Shown: in pieces, positions 8,771 to 16,916 of the stretch | Layout: each line of letters begins with the position of its first letter | Position numbering within the stretch: the stretch's first letter is position 1 | The notes under the pieces: generated by a model | The model's database searches: none | What the model saw: only the letters and a program-made list of their open reading frames with translations | Told to the model about the DNA's origin: nothing | Translations under genes and position numbers: made by a program | Assembly: GCA_965248395.1 (NCBI GenBank) | Contig: OZ252103.1 | Coordinates: 1,178,001-1,242,000 of the forward strand | Direction of reading: 5' to 3' | Source of the DNA: JAAXHH01 sp965248395 | GTDB taxonomy: Bacteria; JAAXHH01 | Length of the DNA stretch: 64,000 nucleotides

Positions 8771-8798
8771 TTGACATACAGCCTCTCCAACCCACAAT
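8771..8798 (+). promoter_or_regulatory. Candidate promoter for the CehA-like gene
   Basis: TTGACA (8771-8776), a 16-base spacer and CACAAT (8793-8798), with a predicted start near 8805 and the gene ATG at 8861. It lies in host DNA just right of the IS target duplication, so expression of the gene probably survived the insertion. Motif evidence only; the -10 box matches 4/6. Confidence 0.4.
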
Positions 8799-8860
8799 TT
8801 GTAGTAAACCCCCTCTTCTACGCCATACATCAGCCTTCCCTGAATAGAAAGAGACCTCCC

Positions 8861-11335
8861 ATGGCAGACTACCTTCCCCTCGACGTGTCGTCACTGTGCA
8901 ACGCGGGTCTTGAAGTCCTGAACGAAAAGACCAACGCCCCTATCGGAGATCAATTGTTCCGCGGTCTGCCCTTTCGGATAAACGACGATCCAGCGAACTG
9001 CTTCATCGCATCGGACAAAATCTCGGGCAGTGTAACCATACCGATCAACAGTTCCGCAACGGGACTGATTCTCGCACATCGGCTACTGGAATCCGACCTG
9101 ATGGAAGGCGGACCGCTGGGGATCCCCGTCGCGGACTACGTATTCCGCATAGAGGGCGGCGAAGAGGTACGCATCCCCATCCGCGAAAGGTTCGAAATCG
9201 CCCATATCTCTCTGGGCGGCAAGCCTTTCGTCGCACTCCCGGACCACGGTCAAGTAAAGATGCAGCGTTACGAGGGGCATTGGTCCAACATGGGCCGGCG
9301 TCAGACGGAAGTTACGGGAGACTATTCCAAGGGATACTTCCTCTGGGCGTGGCGGAACCCCCATCCAGACCGTGAGGTCGAATCGCTGGAGATCATTCCG
9401 AGCGGTCCCCGTTTCATCATCGCCGGGGTTACGGTCTCGCAGGTCAACGAGCACCCTTTCGTTCGCCAGGGAAAGCGGGAGGCAAGGCTGATCCTGACCG
9501 ATCCTGAAGACGCTGAAAAGCCCTTTGATTTGAGCGTGAAGGTGGACCGGGGAACGGCCACCTACGTCCATCCCCTGCCGGAGGCGTCGGCGGATGATTT
9601 CGTCGACGACGATTTCGCAGGCTGGGGAGAAGTCCAGAATCCTAAATCGAGCCCGGCCTACGTCGAGGTGGCCGCCATTCCGTCCGCGACGGTGACGGTA
9701 AAGCAGGGCGAGGATAAAGTAGGCGAGGTCAGGTGGGGAGACGTCGAGCAGAAGAAGGTGGTCGAGACTCCGCGAATGCGCGTGGAACTCCTGGACCGGG
9801 GGCGGAACTGGGTACACGTCAACGTGCTCGACGACGACACGGACCGGCCCGTTCCCTGTCGCGTCCACTTCCGCTCGCCGGAAGGCATACCCTACCAGCC
9901 CTACGGCCACCACAACCAGGTCAATTCCAACCTGGATACCTGGCATATCGACATCGGCGGGGATCTGCGTCTGGGTCAGATAACCTACGCGTACATCGAC
10001 GGCCGATGCCAGGGGTGGCTGCCTCGCGGCGAGGTCGTCGTGGACGTGGCACGGGGATTCGAGTACGAGCCGCTCCGGACCCGGGTGAAGATCGAACCAG
10101 GGCAGCAGGAATTGAACCTGCGCCTCAAGCGCTGGGTGAATATGAACGCCCAGGGATGGTACAGCGGGGATTCACACGTGCATTTCCTTTCGACCCAAGG
10201 TAGCCATACGGAATCCCAGGGTGAGGACCTGAACATCGTGAACCTGCTTCCGTCTCAGTGGGGTAATCTCTTCACGAACACGGAGGATTTCACGGGCCGC
10301 CCGAGTATTTCCCAGGACGGGAACAACATCGTCTACGTAGGCCAGGAAAACCGGCAGCACTTTCTAGGCCACCTCATCCTCTGGGGCCTCAAGGAGCCGG
10401 TAATGCCCTGGTGCAGCGACGGTCCGGGAGAAGCCGAACTGGGTGGTACGCTCGAAATCACCATGAGCGACTGGGCGGACCAGTGCCACGCACAGGGCGG
10501 ATCGGTCATCATCCCCCATCTCCCGAACCCGAACGGCGAACCCGCGGCGCTGATCGCCACGGGCCGCGCGGACGCCGTGGAGATGCTGCGCCACGCGCCA
10601 TTCAATCATATCGAATACTACCGCTACCTCAATTGCGGATATAAGTTGCCGCTGGTGGGCGGGACGGACAAGATGAGCAGCGACGTACCCGTCGGCCTGT
10701 ACCGAACCTACGCCTACATGACCGACCAAGACTTCAACTACGACAACTGGTGCAATGCCGTGTCACAGGGGCGTACCTTCCACAGCGGCGGTCCCATCAT
10801 CCACCTCAACGTGGATGGACATCAGGTCGGCGACACCATGCAACTGTCGGGTGCCGGCACGGTGGAAGTGGAAGCATGGTCTGAAAGTATCTTTCCGATC
10901 CATACGCTGGAGATCGTCCAGGGCGGTCGTGTAGTGGCCTCTACGGAAGACCGCAACGGTACGCGGCGGCTTGAACTGAACGCAAGGGTAACCGTGGACG
11001 GGCACACCTGGCTGGCTGCCCGGTGCGCGGGTCCGGATTACACCAGCGTACCCCATCACGACGGCTGGGGACGGGGTATTTTTGCCCACACTTCGCCGAT
11101 CTACATCGCCTGTGGGGGCGAGTGGTGGATGTTCGACCGGGAAGCCGCCCAGTACATGCTTACGCTCATCGACGGCGACCTGCAGTACATCCGACGGACC
11201 GCGGCCCGGCACGAACCGGGCACCGCGACGCACCATCATGGCGAAGAGGACCATCTCGCCTACCTGGAGCGTCCCTTTATCGAAGCCCAGGAAGCTATCC
11301 ACCGGCGCATGCACCAGCATGGGATTCCGCATTAG
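8861..11335 (+). CDS. CehA/McbA-family PHP-type metallohydrolase
   Basis: 824 residues from the ATG at 8861. The frame is open further upstream into the IS end, but those codons derive from the IS and the candidate promoter lies inside them, so I reject the longer form. The first 430 residues are beta-rich, with no recognised catalytic motif. The second half starts AQGWYSGDSHVHFLST, the first metal motif of the PHP-fold CehA/McbA group, with IIPHLPNPNGEPAAL and LVGGTDKMSSDVPVG further along. Known relatives hydrolyse aryl carbamates and similar esters; natural substrates are mostly unknown. No signal peptide is evident. A nitrilase-family gene follows after 34 bp, so the pair may degrade an amide or carbamate compound. 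Confidence 0.8.
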   Translation: MADYLPLDVSSLCNAGLEVLNEKTNAPIGDQLFRGLPFRINDDPANCFIASDKISGSVTIPINSSATGLILAHRLLESDLMEGGPLGIPVADYVFRIEGGEEVRIPIRERFEIAHISLGGKPFVALPDHGQVKMQRYEGHWSNMGRRQTEVTGDYSKGYFLWAWRNPHPDREVESLEIIPSGPRFIIAGVTVSQVNEHPFVRQGKREARLILTDPEDAEKPFDLSVKVDRGTATYVHPLPEASADDFVDDDFAGWGEVQNPKSSPAYVEVAAIPSATVTVKQGEDKVGEVRWGDVEQKKVVETPRMRVELLDRGRNWVHVNVLDDDTDRPVPCRVHFRSPEGIPYQPYGHHNQVNSNLDTWHIDIGGDLRLGQITYAYIDGRCQGWLPRGEVVVDVARGFEYEPLRTRVKIEPGQQELNLRLKRWVNMNAQGWYSGDSHVHFLSTQGSHTESQGEDLNIVNLLPSQWGNLFTNTEDFTGRPSISQDGNNIVYVGQENRQHFLGHLILWGLKEPVMPWCSDGPGEAELGGTLEITMSDWADQCHAQGGSVIIPHLPNPNGEPAALIATGRADAVEMLRHAPFNHIEYYRYLNCGYKLPLVGGTDKMSSDVPVGLYRTYAYMTDQDFNYDNWCNAVSQGRTFHSGGPIIHLNVDGHQVGDTMQLSGAGTVEVEAWSESIFPIHTLEIVQGGRVVASTEDRNGTRRLELNARVTVDGHTWLAARCAGPDYTSVPHHDGWGRGIFAHTSPIYIACGGEWWMFDREAAQYMLTLIDGDLQYIRRTAARHEPGTATHHHGEEDHLAYLERPFIEAQEAIHRRMHQHGIPH

Positions 11336-11369
11336 AAAACTCAAAGGGAGTACATAGAAGGAGTCCGAA

Positions 11370-12233
11370 ATGAATTCCAAAAGAGAAGTACGTATCGGTT
11401 GCGTTCAGACGCCCGCCCTGGCGACTTTTGACGAGGCCATCGGAGCTGCGGTCCGTCTGGCCGGCGACGCGGTGGCGTCAGGCGCCGAGTTGGTGTGCCT
11501 GCCCGAGTATTGCGGCGGACTGAGGAGCGACAAGGGCGTGTTCAGGCCCCCGGCGGCCCCGGAGGCGAGCCACCCCGTGCTCGGTGCCTTGCGAGAATTC
11601 ACCCGCGATGCCGGCGTGTGGATGCTCATCGGTTCCGTGGCCGTGGAAGGACTCGAAGACAGGCTCATTAACCGCGGCTTCCTGGTAGACGACCAGGGCG
11701 AGATCCGCGCGCGCTACGACAAAATTCACCTCTTCGACGTGGACCTGTCCGATACCGAGCAGTATAGAGAATCTACGGTGGTCTCCCCGGGCGAGCAGGC
11801 CGTGGTAGCGGACACGCCGTGGGGACGTCTCGGTATGACCACCTGCTACGACCTGCGGTTTCCCCACCTTCACCGGTCACTTGCCCAGGCCGGCGCCGAG
11901 ATCATCACGGTGCCGGCGGCGTTCACGAAGATGACAGGCCAGTCTCACTGGCACGTGCTGAACCGCGCCCGGGCCATCGAGAACGGCGCAGTGGTCGTGG
12001 CGCCTTGCGCCGTTGGGGCCGTGCCCGGCGGCGGCGCGGTCTACGGCCATTCGCTCATCATATCGCCCTGGGGCGAGGTCCTCGCCGATGGCGGCGATGG
12101 CGTAAGCACCATCGTTGTTACGGTGGACATGGAAAGCGTCGCCAGCGTACGCAAGCGGGTGCCGAGTCTTCGACACGACCGTCCATTCAACCTGCCGGCC
12201 AAGTCCGAAGCGGACCGCCGCTCGGTTGCCTGA
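11370..12233 (+). CDS. Carbon-nitrogen hydrolase (nitrilase superfamily, Nit2/omega-amidase-like)
   Basis: 287 residues with the full Glu-Lys-Cys triad of the superfamily: Glu46 in LVCLPEYCGG, Lys118 in RARYDKIHLFDVD and Cys159 in MTTCYDLRFP. The KIHLFDVD and CYDLRFP contexts are typical of the Nit1/Nit2 branch, which hydrolyses omega-amides such as 2-oxoglutaramate or deaminated glutathione. A cytoplasmic amidase is expected. AAGGAG stands 6 bases before the ATG. It lies 34 bp after the metallohydrolase gene on the same strand and is probably co-transcribed with it. Confidence 0.9.
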   Translation: MNSKREVRIGCVQTPALATFDEAIGAAVRLAGDAVASGAELVCLPEYCGGLRSDKGVFRPPAAPEASHPVLGALREFTRDAGVWMLIGSVAVEGLEDRLINRGFLVDDQGEIRARYDKIHLFDVDLSDTEQYRESTVVSPGEQAVVADTPWGRLGMTTCYDLRFPHLHRSLAQAGAEIITVPAAFTKMTGQSHWHVLNRARAIENGAVVVAPCAVGAVPGGGAVYGHSLIISPWGEVLADGGDGVSTIVVTVDMESVASVRKRVPSLRHDRPFNLPAKSEADRRSVA

Positions 12234-12306
12234 TTTAACGGTCCGCGTTTCGTAATCCTGGTTCACGGGACCGGGAACTTTGCTCATATATGGAGAGCGC
12301 TTACCG

Positions 12307-12807
12307 GTGAAAGAGTTGATCATTGTACGGCATGCCAAGTCGAGCTGGAAGGACGCCACAGTCGACGATCATGAAAGGCCGCTGAACAAGCGGGGTAAAC
12401 GAGACGCGCCGGAGATGGGCGCCAGGTTGAAACGGCGCGGGTGCGAGCCGGACCTGATCGTATCGAGTTCCGCTGTCCGGGCGCTGGAGACGGCGCGGAC
12501 TGTCGCTGGTGAGATCGGTTTCCCCCGTGGAGGCATCATGGTGGATGAACGCCTCTACGGCGCGGGCGTCACTGAACTTCTTCATGTTATAAACGGTGTG
12601 GATGATTCGGTGGATTCCTTGATGCTCTGCGCGCACAATCCAGGATTGACGGATCTTGCGAATCACCTTGGACCGCGAGAGATCTTCAATATGCCCACCT
12701 GCAGTGTATTGCATCTTGGATTCGAGGTAGACACCTGGTCGGCCGTGGGACATGTGCGCGGCGACGAGATGTTGTACGACTATCCCAAACGCACTTCGAC
12801 TCATTAG
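12307..12807 (+). CDS. SixA-like histidine phosphatase
   Basis: 166 residues if translation starts at the GTG at 12307, which has GGAGAG nine bases upstream; an in-frame TTG at 12280 is less likely. The N-terminus KELIIVRHAKSSWKD has the RHxK form of the RHG phosphohistidine motif. The second histidine is in LMLCAHNPGLTDLANHLG, also typical. SixA in E. coli removes phosphate from histidine phosphotransfer proteins; homologues act on other small phosphates. About 70 bp separate it from the amidase gene. No histidine kinase is nearby, so its partner is unknown. Confidence 0.88.
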   Translation: MKELIIVRHAKSSWKDATVDDHERPLNKRGKRDAPEMGARLKRRGCEPDLIVSSSAVRALETARTVAGEIGFPRGGIMVDERLYGAGVTELLHVINGVDDSVDSLMLCAHNPGLTDLANHLGPREIFNMPTCSVLHLGFEVDTWSAVGHVRGDEMLYDYPKRTSTH

Positions 12808-12894
12808 CCCCATACAACCGGTCAGGCTACACGCGAAAATCGGAAAACCTTACGAATGGTGAGGAAGGTAAAGATCAATAAAGAGGAGGAATCG

Positions 12895-13557
12895 ATGTCC
12901 GTCGCAACAAGTGAATTGAAGTTCACGGCGACTGTAGAAAAAGGCAAGGTGTCGGCTATATTCGCCTTGCCGAGCGACGCGCGGGCACTACTGGTCCTCG
13001 GTCACGGCGCCGGTACCGATATGCGTCATCGATTCATGCAGGAGCTGAGTGACGCGTTGAACGATGCCGAGATTGCCACTTTCAGGTTCAACTATCCCTA
13101 TTCCGAGAAGGGTGGGGGCATGGATGGCGAGAAAGTCAGGCTGGCCACGGTACGTGCGGCCATCGAGACGGCTATGCGGGGGGCAGACGGGCTTGCGGTG
13201 TTCGCCGGCGGACATTCCATGAGCGGCCGGATGGTATCTATGGCCTGTGCCCGGGAAGCCATTACCGGGCTCAAGGGTATCGTGTTCTTCGCCTTTCCTC
13301 TGCATTCGAGCAAGCCGAATACTGAGCGCGCCGTACATCTGAAGGAGACAGACGTACCCTTGCTGTTCCTGTCCGGCCAGCGCGACAAGATGGCGGATCT
13401 GGATTTGCTGCACCCGGTCATAGACGATCTGGAAAACGCGACCCTGCACGTAGTGGATACGGCAGATCATGGATTCAAGGTGTTGAAAAGGAGGAATACC
13501 GCCGAACCCGTCATGAAGGAACTGGCCCGGACCGCGGCCGAGTGGATGTCTGGGTAA
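12895..13557 (+). CDS. Alpha/beta hydrolase of the KANL3/Tex30 (dienelactone hydrolase-like) type
   Basis: 220 residues from the ATG at 12895, chosen because AGAGGAGGAA lies just upstream; the frame extends to an ATG at 12856. It has VLGHGAGTDMRHRFM, the GHGAG oxyanion signature of this family, and a nucleophile elbow in AGGHSMSGRMVS. The acid is likely in FLSGQRDKMADLD and the histidine in VVDTADHGFKVLKR. The triad therefore looks complete. The family is predicted to hydrolyse esters or thioesters; the bacterial substrate is not known. Cytoplasmic, no signal peptide. It is 87 bp after the SixA-like gene. Confidence 0.83.
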   Translation: MSVATSELKFTATVEKGKVSAIFALPSDARALLVLGHGAGTDMRHRFMQELSDALNDAEIATFRFNYPYSEKGGGMDGEKVRLATVRAAIETAMRGADGLAVFAGGHSMSGRMVSMACAREAITGLKGIVFFAFPLHSSKPNTERAVHLKETDVPLLFLSGQRDKMADLDLLHPVIDDLENATLHVVDTADHGFKVLKRRNTAEPVMKELARTAAEWMSG

Positions 13558-13848
13558 TGGTGATCGGCATGGGGCGATCTTCCTCAGAACTCGGCGGCTG
13601 TGCCGTGGTTCTTCTGACGAAAGGCGTGTTCTTCGTTTCAGATCCCGAAGTCAGTTACAGCACCAAGGCTTCGAGAACCCCCTCCTAACCCGCCTGTGTT
13701 CAGACTCCTTGACTCCAATCCCCCCTTTCGTACCTTATTATCCTGCATGTCAATTACACTGTATGTCACCCGGTAGCAATGGTAAGGGTGTTACTAGATT
13801 GGGAGCACGTTAAGCAAGTGTAGGAGCAACACGAACGAGGTCCCGGAA
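13558..13848. other. 291-bp non-coding gap
   Basis: No convincing gene. There is an imperfect inverted repeat near 13586-13612 (AGAAC..GGC with GCC..GTTCT) that could end transcription of the hydrolase gene, though it has no T-tract, and a C-rich stretch near 13720. A promoter for rmuC is expected here but I cannot identify one with confidence. Confidence 0.4.
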
Positions 13849-15213
13849 ATGGACACACTGACGATCATCCTGCTCATCGTACTTTTCGCAAGCTTGGCTC
13901 TGATAGCCGCCCTGTTGATTTGGGGCATGAAGGCCAACGGTCGGATCAACGAGTTGAACAGCGAGAAGGCAGGAATGGAGGCCGAACTGGGCGCGGTGCG
14001 CGAACAAATGGTCGAAGCCCAGAAAGCGCTTGAGGAAGCCAGGGAACTGGAAATCGAGCAAGCAAGGCTGCTCCAGAAACTCTCAAACGCAGAAGAGCGT
14101 CTCGGCGAGCGCGACGAGGTGGAAAAGCGATTCAAGGACACGTTCAAGGCCCTGTCGTCGGAAGTCCTGAAGTCTCAACAGGAATCATTCAACACCAACG
14201 CCGAGGAATCGTTGAAAGCGCGCCAGGAGGCGGTCGAGAAACTGGTCAAGCCCCTGTCCGAGAAGATCGAAACACTGGACAAGGCGCGGGCCAAAAACGC
14301 GGGTGAATTCCAAACGCAAATATCCAACCTCATGCGGACCAACAAGGAACTTGCCGTAGAGGCCCAATCGTTATCGAACGCGCTGAAGAGACCTGATGTC
14401 CGGGGGCGCTGGGGCGAGACCCAGCTCGAACGCGTGCTCGAACTGTCCGGACTGCGTAAGGATATCGATTTCACGGTGCAGGATTCATTCGACACGGAAA
14501 GCGGCCGACACAGGACCGATGTGATTGTGCGTCTGCCTCACGAAAGAACCGTGATCCTCGATTCCAAGGTCTCGCTTGCCGCATTGATGGACGCTTTCGA
14601 GGCAAAGGATGAAGATACCAAGTCGGCGGCCTTCGACCGTCACGTAACCCAGGTCAAGACCCACGTCGACTCACTTGCAAAAAAAGAATACTGGAACGTA
14701 CTCTCCTCTACGCCGGACATGGTGGTGATGGTCATGCCGGAATTCGCCTTTCTGCCCGCCATAGAGCGCGAGCCTGGTCTGACCGAGCGGGCGCTGGAGA
14801 AGAATGTGATCATCGTCACGCCACCGGCCCTGCTGGCGCTGCTCAAGGCCGTGGAGATGTCCTGGCAGCAGATACGGGTCGCCGAGACCGCGAGGGAGAT
14901 CAGCGACCTGGGTAAGGAGATGTATGAGCGATTGGCCATATTCGCGGGGCACTACATCGGTGTGGGCAAGGCGTTGAGGCAGGCTATCGAACGCTATAAC
15001 CAGGGCGCGGGTTCGTGGGATTCAAGAGTAGCGACGTCGGCCATGCGATTCCCCGAATTGAATGTCCCCGTCACGCGGGAACTTCCGGAAGTAGGCCCTG
15101 TGGAAGAGATCCCCCGTACAATCCAGAAATTGACGGACGGTAAGCAGGCAGACGGCCAGGATGAAAATGAGATCGAGATTGATGAAGCCGTGAAAAAGGA
15201 GGAAAGAGAGTAA
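13849..15213 (+). CDS. rmuC: DNA recombination protein RmuC homologue
   Basis: 454 residues. It has one N-terminal membrane segment (about 4-26), then a charged coiled coil (about 30-190, rich in Glu, Lys, Gln and Leu). The conserved RmuC nuclease-like core follows: RPDVRGRWGETQLERVLELSGL, DVIVRLPHERTVILDSKVSL, MVVMVMPEFAFLPAIE and IIVTPPALLALLKAVEMSW. RmuC limits inversions at short repeats in E. coli, and its core is related to restriction-endonuclease-like folds. Length is close to the E. coli protein (475). A C-terminal acidic tail (RTIQKLTDGKQ... EIEIDEAV) is poorly conserved. GAGG lies 9 bases before the ATG. It converges with the rraA-like gene, 25 bp away. Confidence 0.92.
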   Translation: MDTLTIILLIVLFASLALIAALLIWGMKANGRINELNSEKAGMEAELGAVREQMVEAQKALEEARELEIEQARLLQKLSNAEERLGERDEVEKRFKDTFKALSSEVLKSQQESFNTNAEESLKARQEAVEKLVKPLSEKIETLDKARAKNAGEFQTQISNLMRTNKELAVEAQSLSNALKRPDVRGRWGETQLERVLELSGLRKDIDFTVQDSFDTESGRHRTDVIVRLPHERTVILDSKVSLAALMDAFEAKDEDTKSAAFDRHVTQVKTHVDSLAKKEYWNVLSSTPDMVVMVMPEFAFLPAIEREPGLTERALEKNVIIVTPPALLALLKAVEMSWQQIRVAETAREISDLGKEMYERLAIFAGHYIGVGKALRQAIERYNQGAGSWDSRVATSAMRFPELNVPVTRELPEVGPVEEIPRTIQKLTDGKQADGQDENEIEIDEAVKKEERE

Positions 15214-15238
15214 TTACCTTGAGCAAGGGGTGAATCCC

Positions 15239-16123
15239 TCACCACGTCCTCTCCTTCAGCATTTCCTGGATCGCCTCCTTAGAGACCGGAAGTTCGTCCA
15301 TGTGACCTTTCAGCCACTCGGAGAAATCCGCCTCCATCTCGTCCGTCCACCGGTCGTCGATCTGTCCGGGCGTGTACCTTCCTTCCCGCAGCCGCTGCTT
15401 TCCGAACATATCCCTTAGCTGGACGAGTTCGGATGTCTTCACGACGGTCTCCGCGAGGTGAGGTGGGATGAAGACGATCCCTTCCCGTTTGCCCAGGACC
15501 ACGTCGCCGGGCATGACGGTGGCCTGTCCGATGCGCACCGCGGTGTTGACGCCGAGGAGCATGATCGTGGGCGAGGCGAAGGAGGGGTGCCAGCCCCGGA
15601 CGAAACAGGCGAAGTCCGGCATCTCTTCGATGCCTTCCAGGTCGCGCACCGAACCGTCGAATACCACCCCGTTGCCGGAATTCGCGTAGATCGCCATCGC
15701 CAGGTTGTCGCCGATGATGGGTCCCTCGTCGACCTTGCCGTAAGTGTCCGCCACGTATACGTCGCCCGGAACCAGCATGTCGATGGGCCAGGAGATCTGG
15801 TCGCCGATGCAGCCGTGAGCGGCTCCTTTTTCCTCCATCACCGTACGCATGGCCGGACGCCGGGGCATGTACATCGCCGTTACCGCCCGTCCCACGAGCG
15901 TCTTTCCGGGATGGGTGTGCTGCCAGCCGCCCTCGTACTGGTGCGCGTAGCCCGCGCCTCGCACCACGCCCCAGGCCTGGGTGATGGATACGTTTTTCAT
16001 CCGCTCGATGATCGGGTCCGGCACCTTCGGGCGGCCGTCCGGAAAGCGTCTGCCCTCCCAGTCCGGCGTGTACTCGATGAGTTCCCCGGGCGTCAGGTTC
16101 AGGGGGCAGAACTTGTCGGACAT
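15239..16123 (-). CDS. RraA/HMG-aldolase family protein
   Basis: 294 residues. The family core reads IGDNLAMAIYANSGNGVVFDGSVRD (about 137-161), containing the GDxLA, GxVxDGxxRD arrangement that binds metal and oxo-acid in 4-hydroxy-4-methyl-2-oxoglutarate/oxaloacetate aldolases. VMPGDVVLGKREGIVFIP follows as usual. Extra N-terminal (about 45) and C-terminal (about 50) segments make it longer than RraA itself (about 160), as in many catabolic RraA-like proteins annotated as dimethylmenaquinone methyltransferase-like. Probable role: retro-aldol cleavage or decarboxylation of a keto acid. AAGGAG is 6 bases before the ATG. It is the last gene of the minus-strand operon that begins with the enolase-superfamily gene. 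Confidence 0.85.
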   Translation of the reverse strand: MSDKFCPLNLTPGELIEYTPDWEGRRFPDGRPKVPDPIIERMKNVSITQAWGVVRGAGYAHQYEGGWQHTHPGKTLVGRAVTAMYMPRRPAMRTVMEEKGAAHGCIGDQISWPIDMLVPGDVYVADTYGKVDEGPIIGDNLAMAIYANSGNGVVFDGSVRDLEGIEEMPDFACFVRGWHPSFASPTIMLLGVNTAVRIGQATVMPGDVVLGKREGIVFIPPHLAETVVKTSELVQLRDMFGKQRLREGRYTPGQIDDRWTDEMEADFSEWLKGHMDELPVSKEAIQEMLKERTW

Positions 16124-16136
16124 GGCTACTCCTTGT

Positions 16137-16916
16137 TCATTCGTATCGATCGTGGTCCCATTGCCAGCATGTAAGGCGGAGATCTTTCCCCTCCACGGCC
16201 AGCGCCCCGATGTAGTCCGGACCGGGATCGATCGAAGTCATGGACCAGCGCTCCGCGTCGGTCTGGTCCCAGCGCGTGGCCAGCAGTTCAGCGGGGTCAT
16301 CGGGATCGACGGTGACGTCAAACTGGTCGAGGGGACAGGAAAGGCCCTGCCCAATGGCTTTTATGAAGGCTTCTTTCCGCGTCCAGCACGCCAGGAAAGC
16401 GTGATCGCGCCGGCCCCGGGGCAACGCTTCCAGCGCCGCGCATTCCGACGAGGAAAACAGGCGGCGGGCGATCTTCATTCGGTCCATGATCGAGCGGCGA
16501 TGCAGGTATTCCGCGTCCACACCGACTGATCGGTTTGTGGTCAGGGCGTACACGGCCAGGTCGTGGGAGTGGGAAACATTGAACCGGATGGATGTCTCGG
16601 GATGGGAGAGATCGGGTTTACCGTGCTCGGCATAGCGAAATCGCAGATTGGACGGCGGTTCGGATACGTATCGCGACAGGAGGTTACGCAGCACGGCCCG
16701 CGCGGTGATGAATCGGTTCCGCACATCATTCACGACGAATCTCTTCGCCCGTGCGCGCTCGTCCGGGGATAAACAGCGCTCCAGAGCGCGGGTCCGCTCC
16801 GGCGACAGATCAAGGCACGCCCGCCAGAGATGTACCTGGTCGTTGGAAAGCCGCCACTCGGCTTCTGACGAAGCGATCGACCACTTCCCGCCTTGCCTGA
16901 GGCCGTCAACGCTCAT
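16137..16916 (-). CDS. 4'-phosphopantetheinyl transferase (Sfp/AcpS-II type)
   Basis: 259 residues from the ATG at 16916, whose first 11 bases overlap the end of the amidohydrolase gene; an upstream TTG at 16943 would give 268. It shows the group II PPTase motifs: FNVSHSHDLAVYAL, VGVDAEYLHRR (Mg-binding Asp/Glu) and LACWTRKEAFIKAIGQGL (WxxKEAxxK). These enzymes move the phosphopantetheine arm from CoA to a carrier-protein serine. No polyketide, peptide-synthetase or acyl-carrier gene is in the window, so its target is elsewhere. Its place inside a catabolic operon is unusual. Start choice is moderately certain. Confidence 0.9.
   Translation of the reverse strand: MSVDGLRQGGKWSIASSEAEWRLSNDQVHLWRACLDLSPERTRALERCLSPDERARAKRFVVNDVRNRFITARAVLRNLLSRYVSEPPSNLRFRYAEHGKPDLSHPETSIRFNVSHSHDLAVYALTTNRSVGVDAEYLHRRSIMDRMKIARRLFSSSECAALEALPRGRRDHAFLACWTRKEAFIKAIGQGLSCPLDQFDVTVDPDDPAELLATRWDQTDAERWSMTSIDPGPDYIGALAVEGKDLRLTCWQWDHDRYE

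Noticed and set aside
8666..8860. Longer N-terminus of the CehA-like protein
   Set aside because: These 65 codons come from the IS right end and the intergenic promoter; ATG 8861 fits the gene better.
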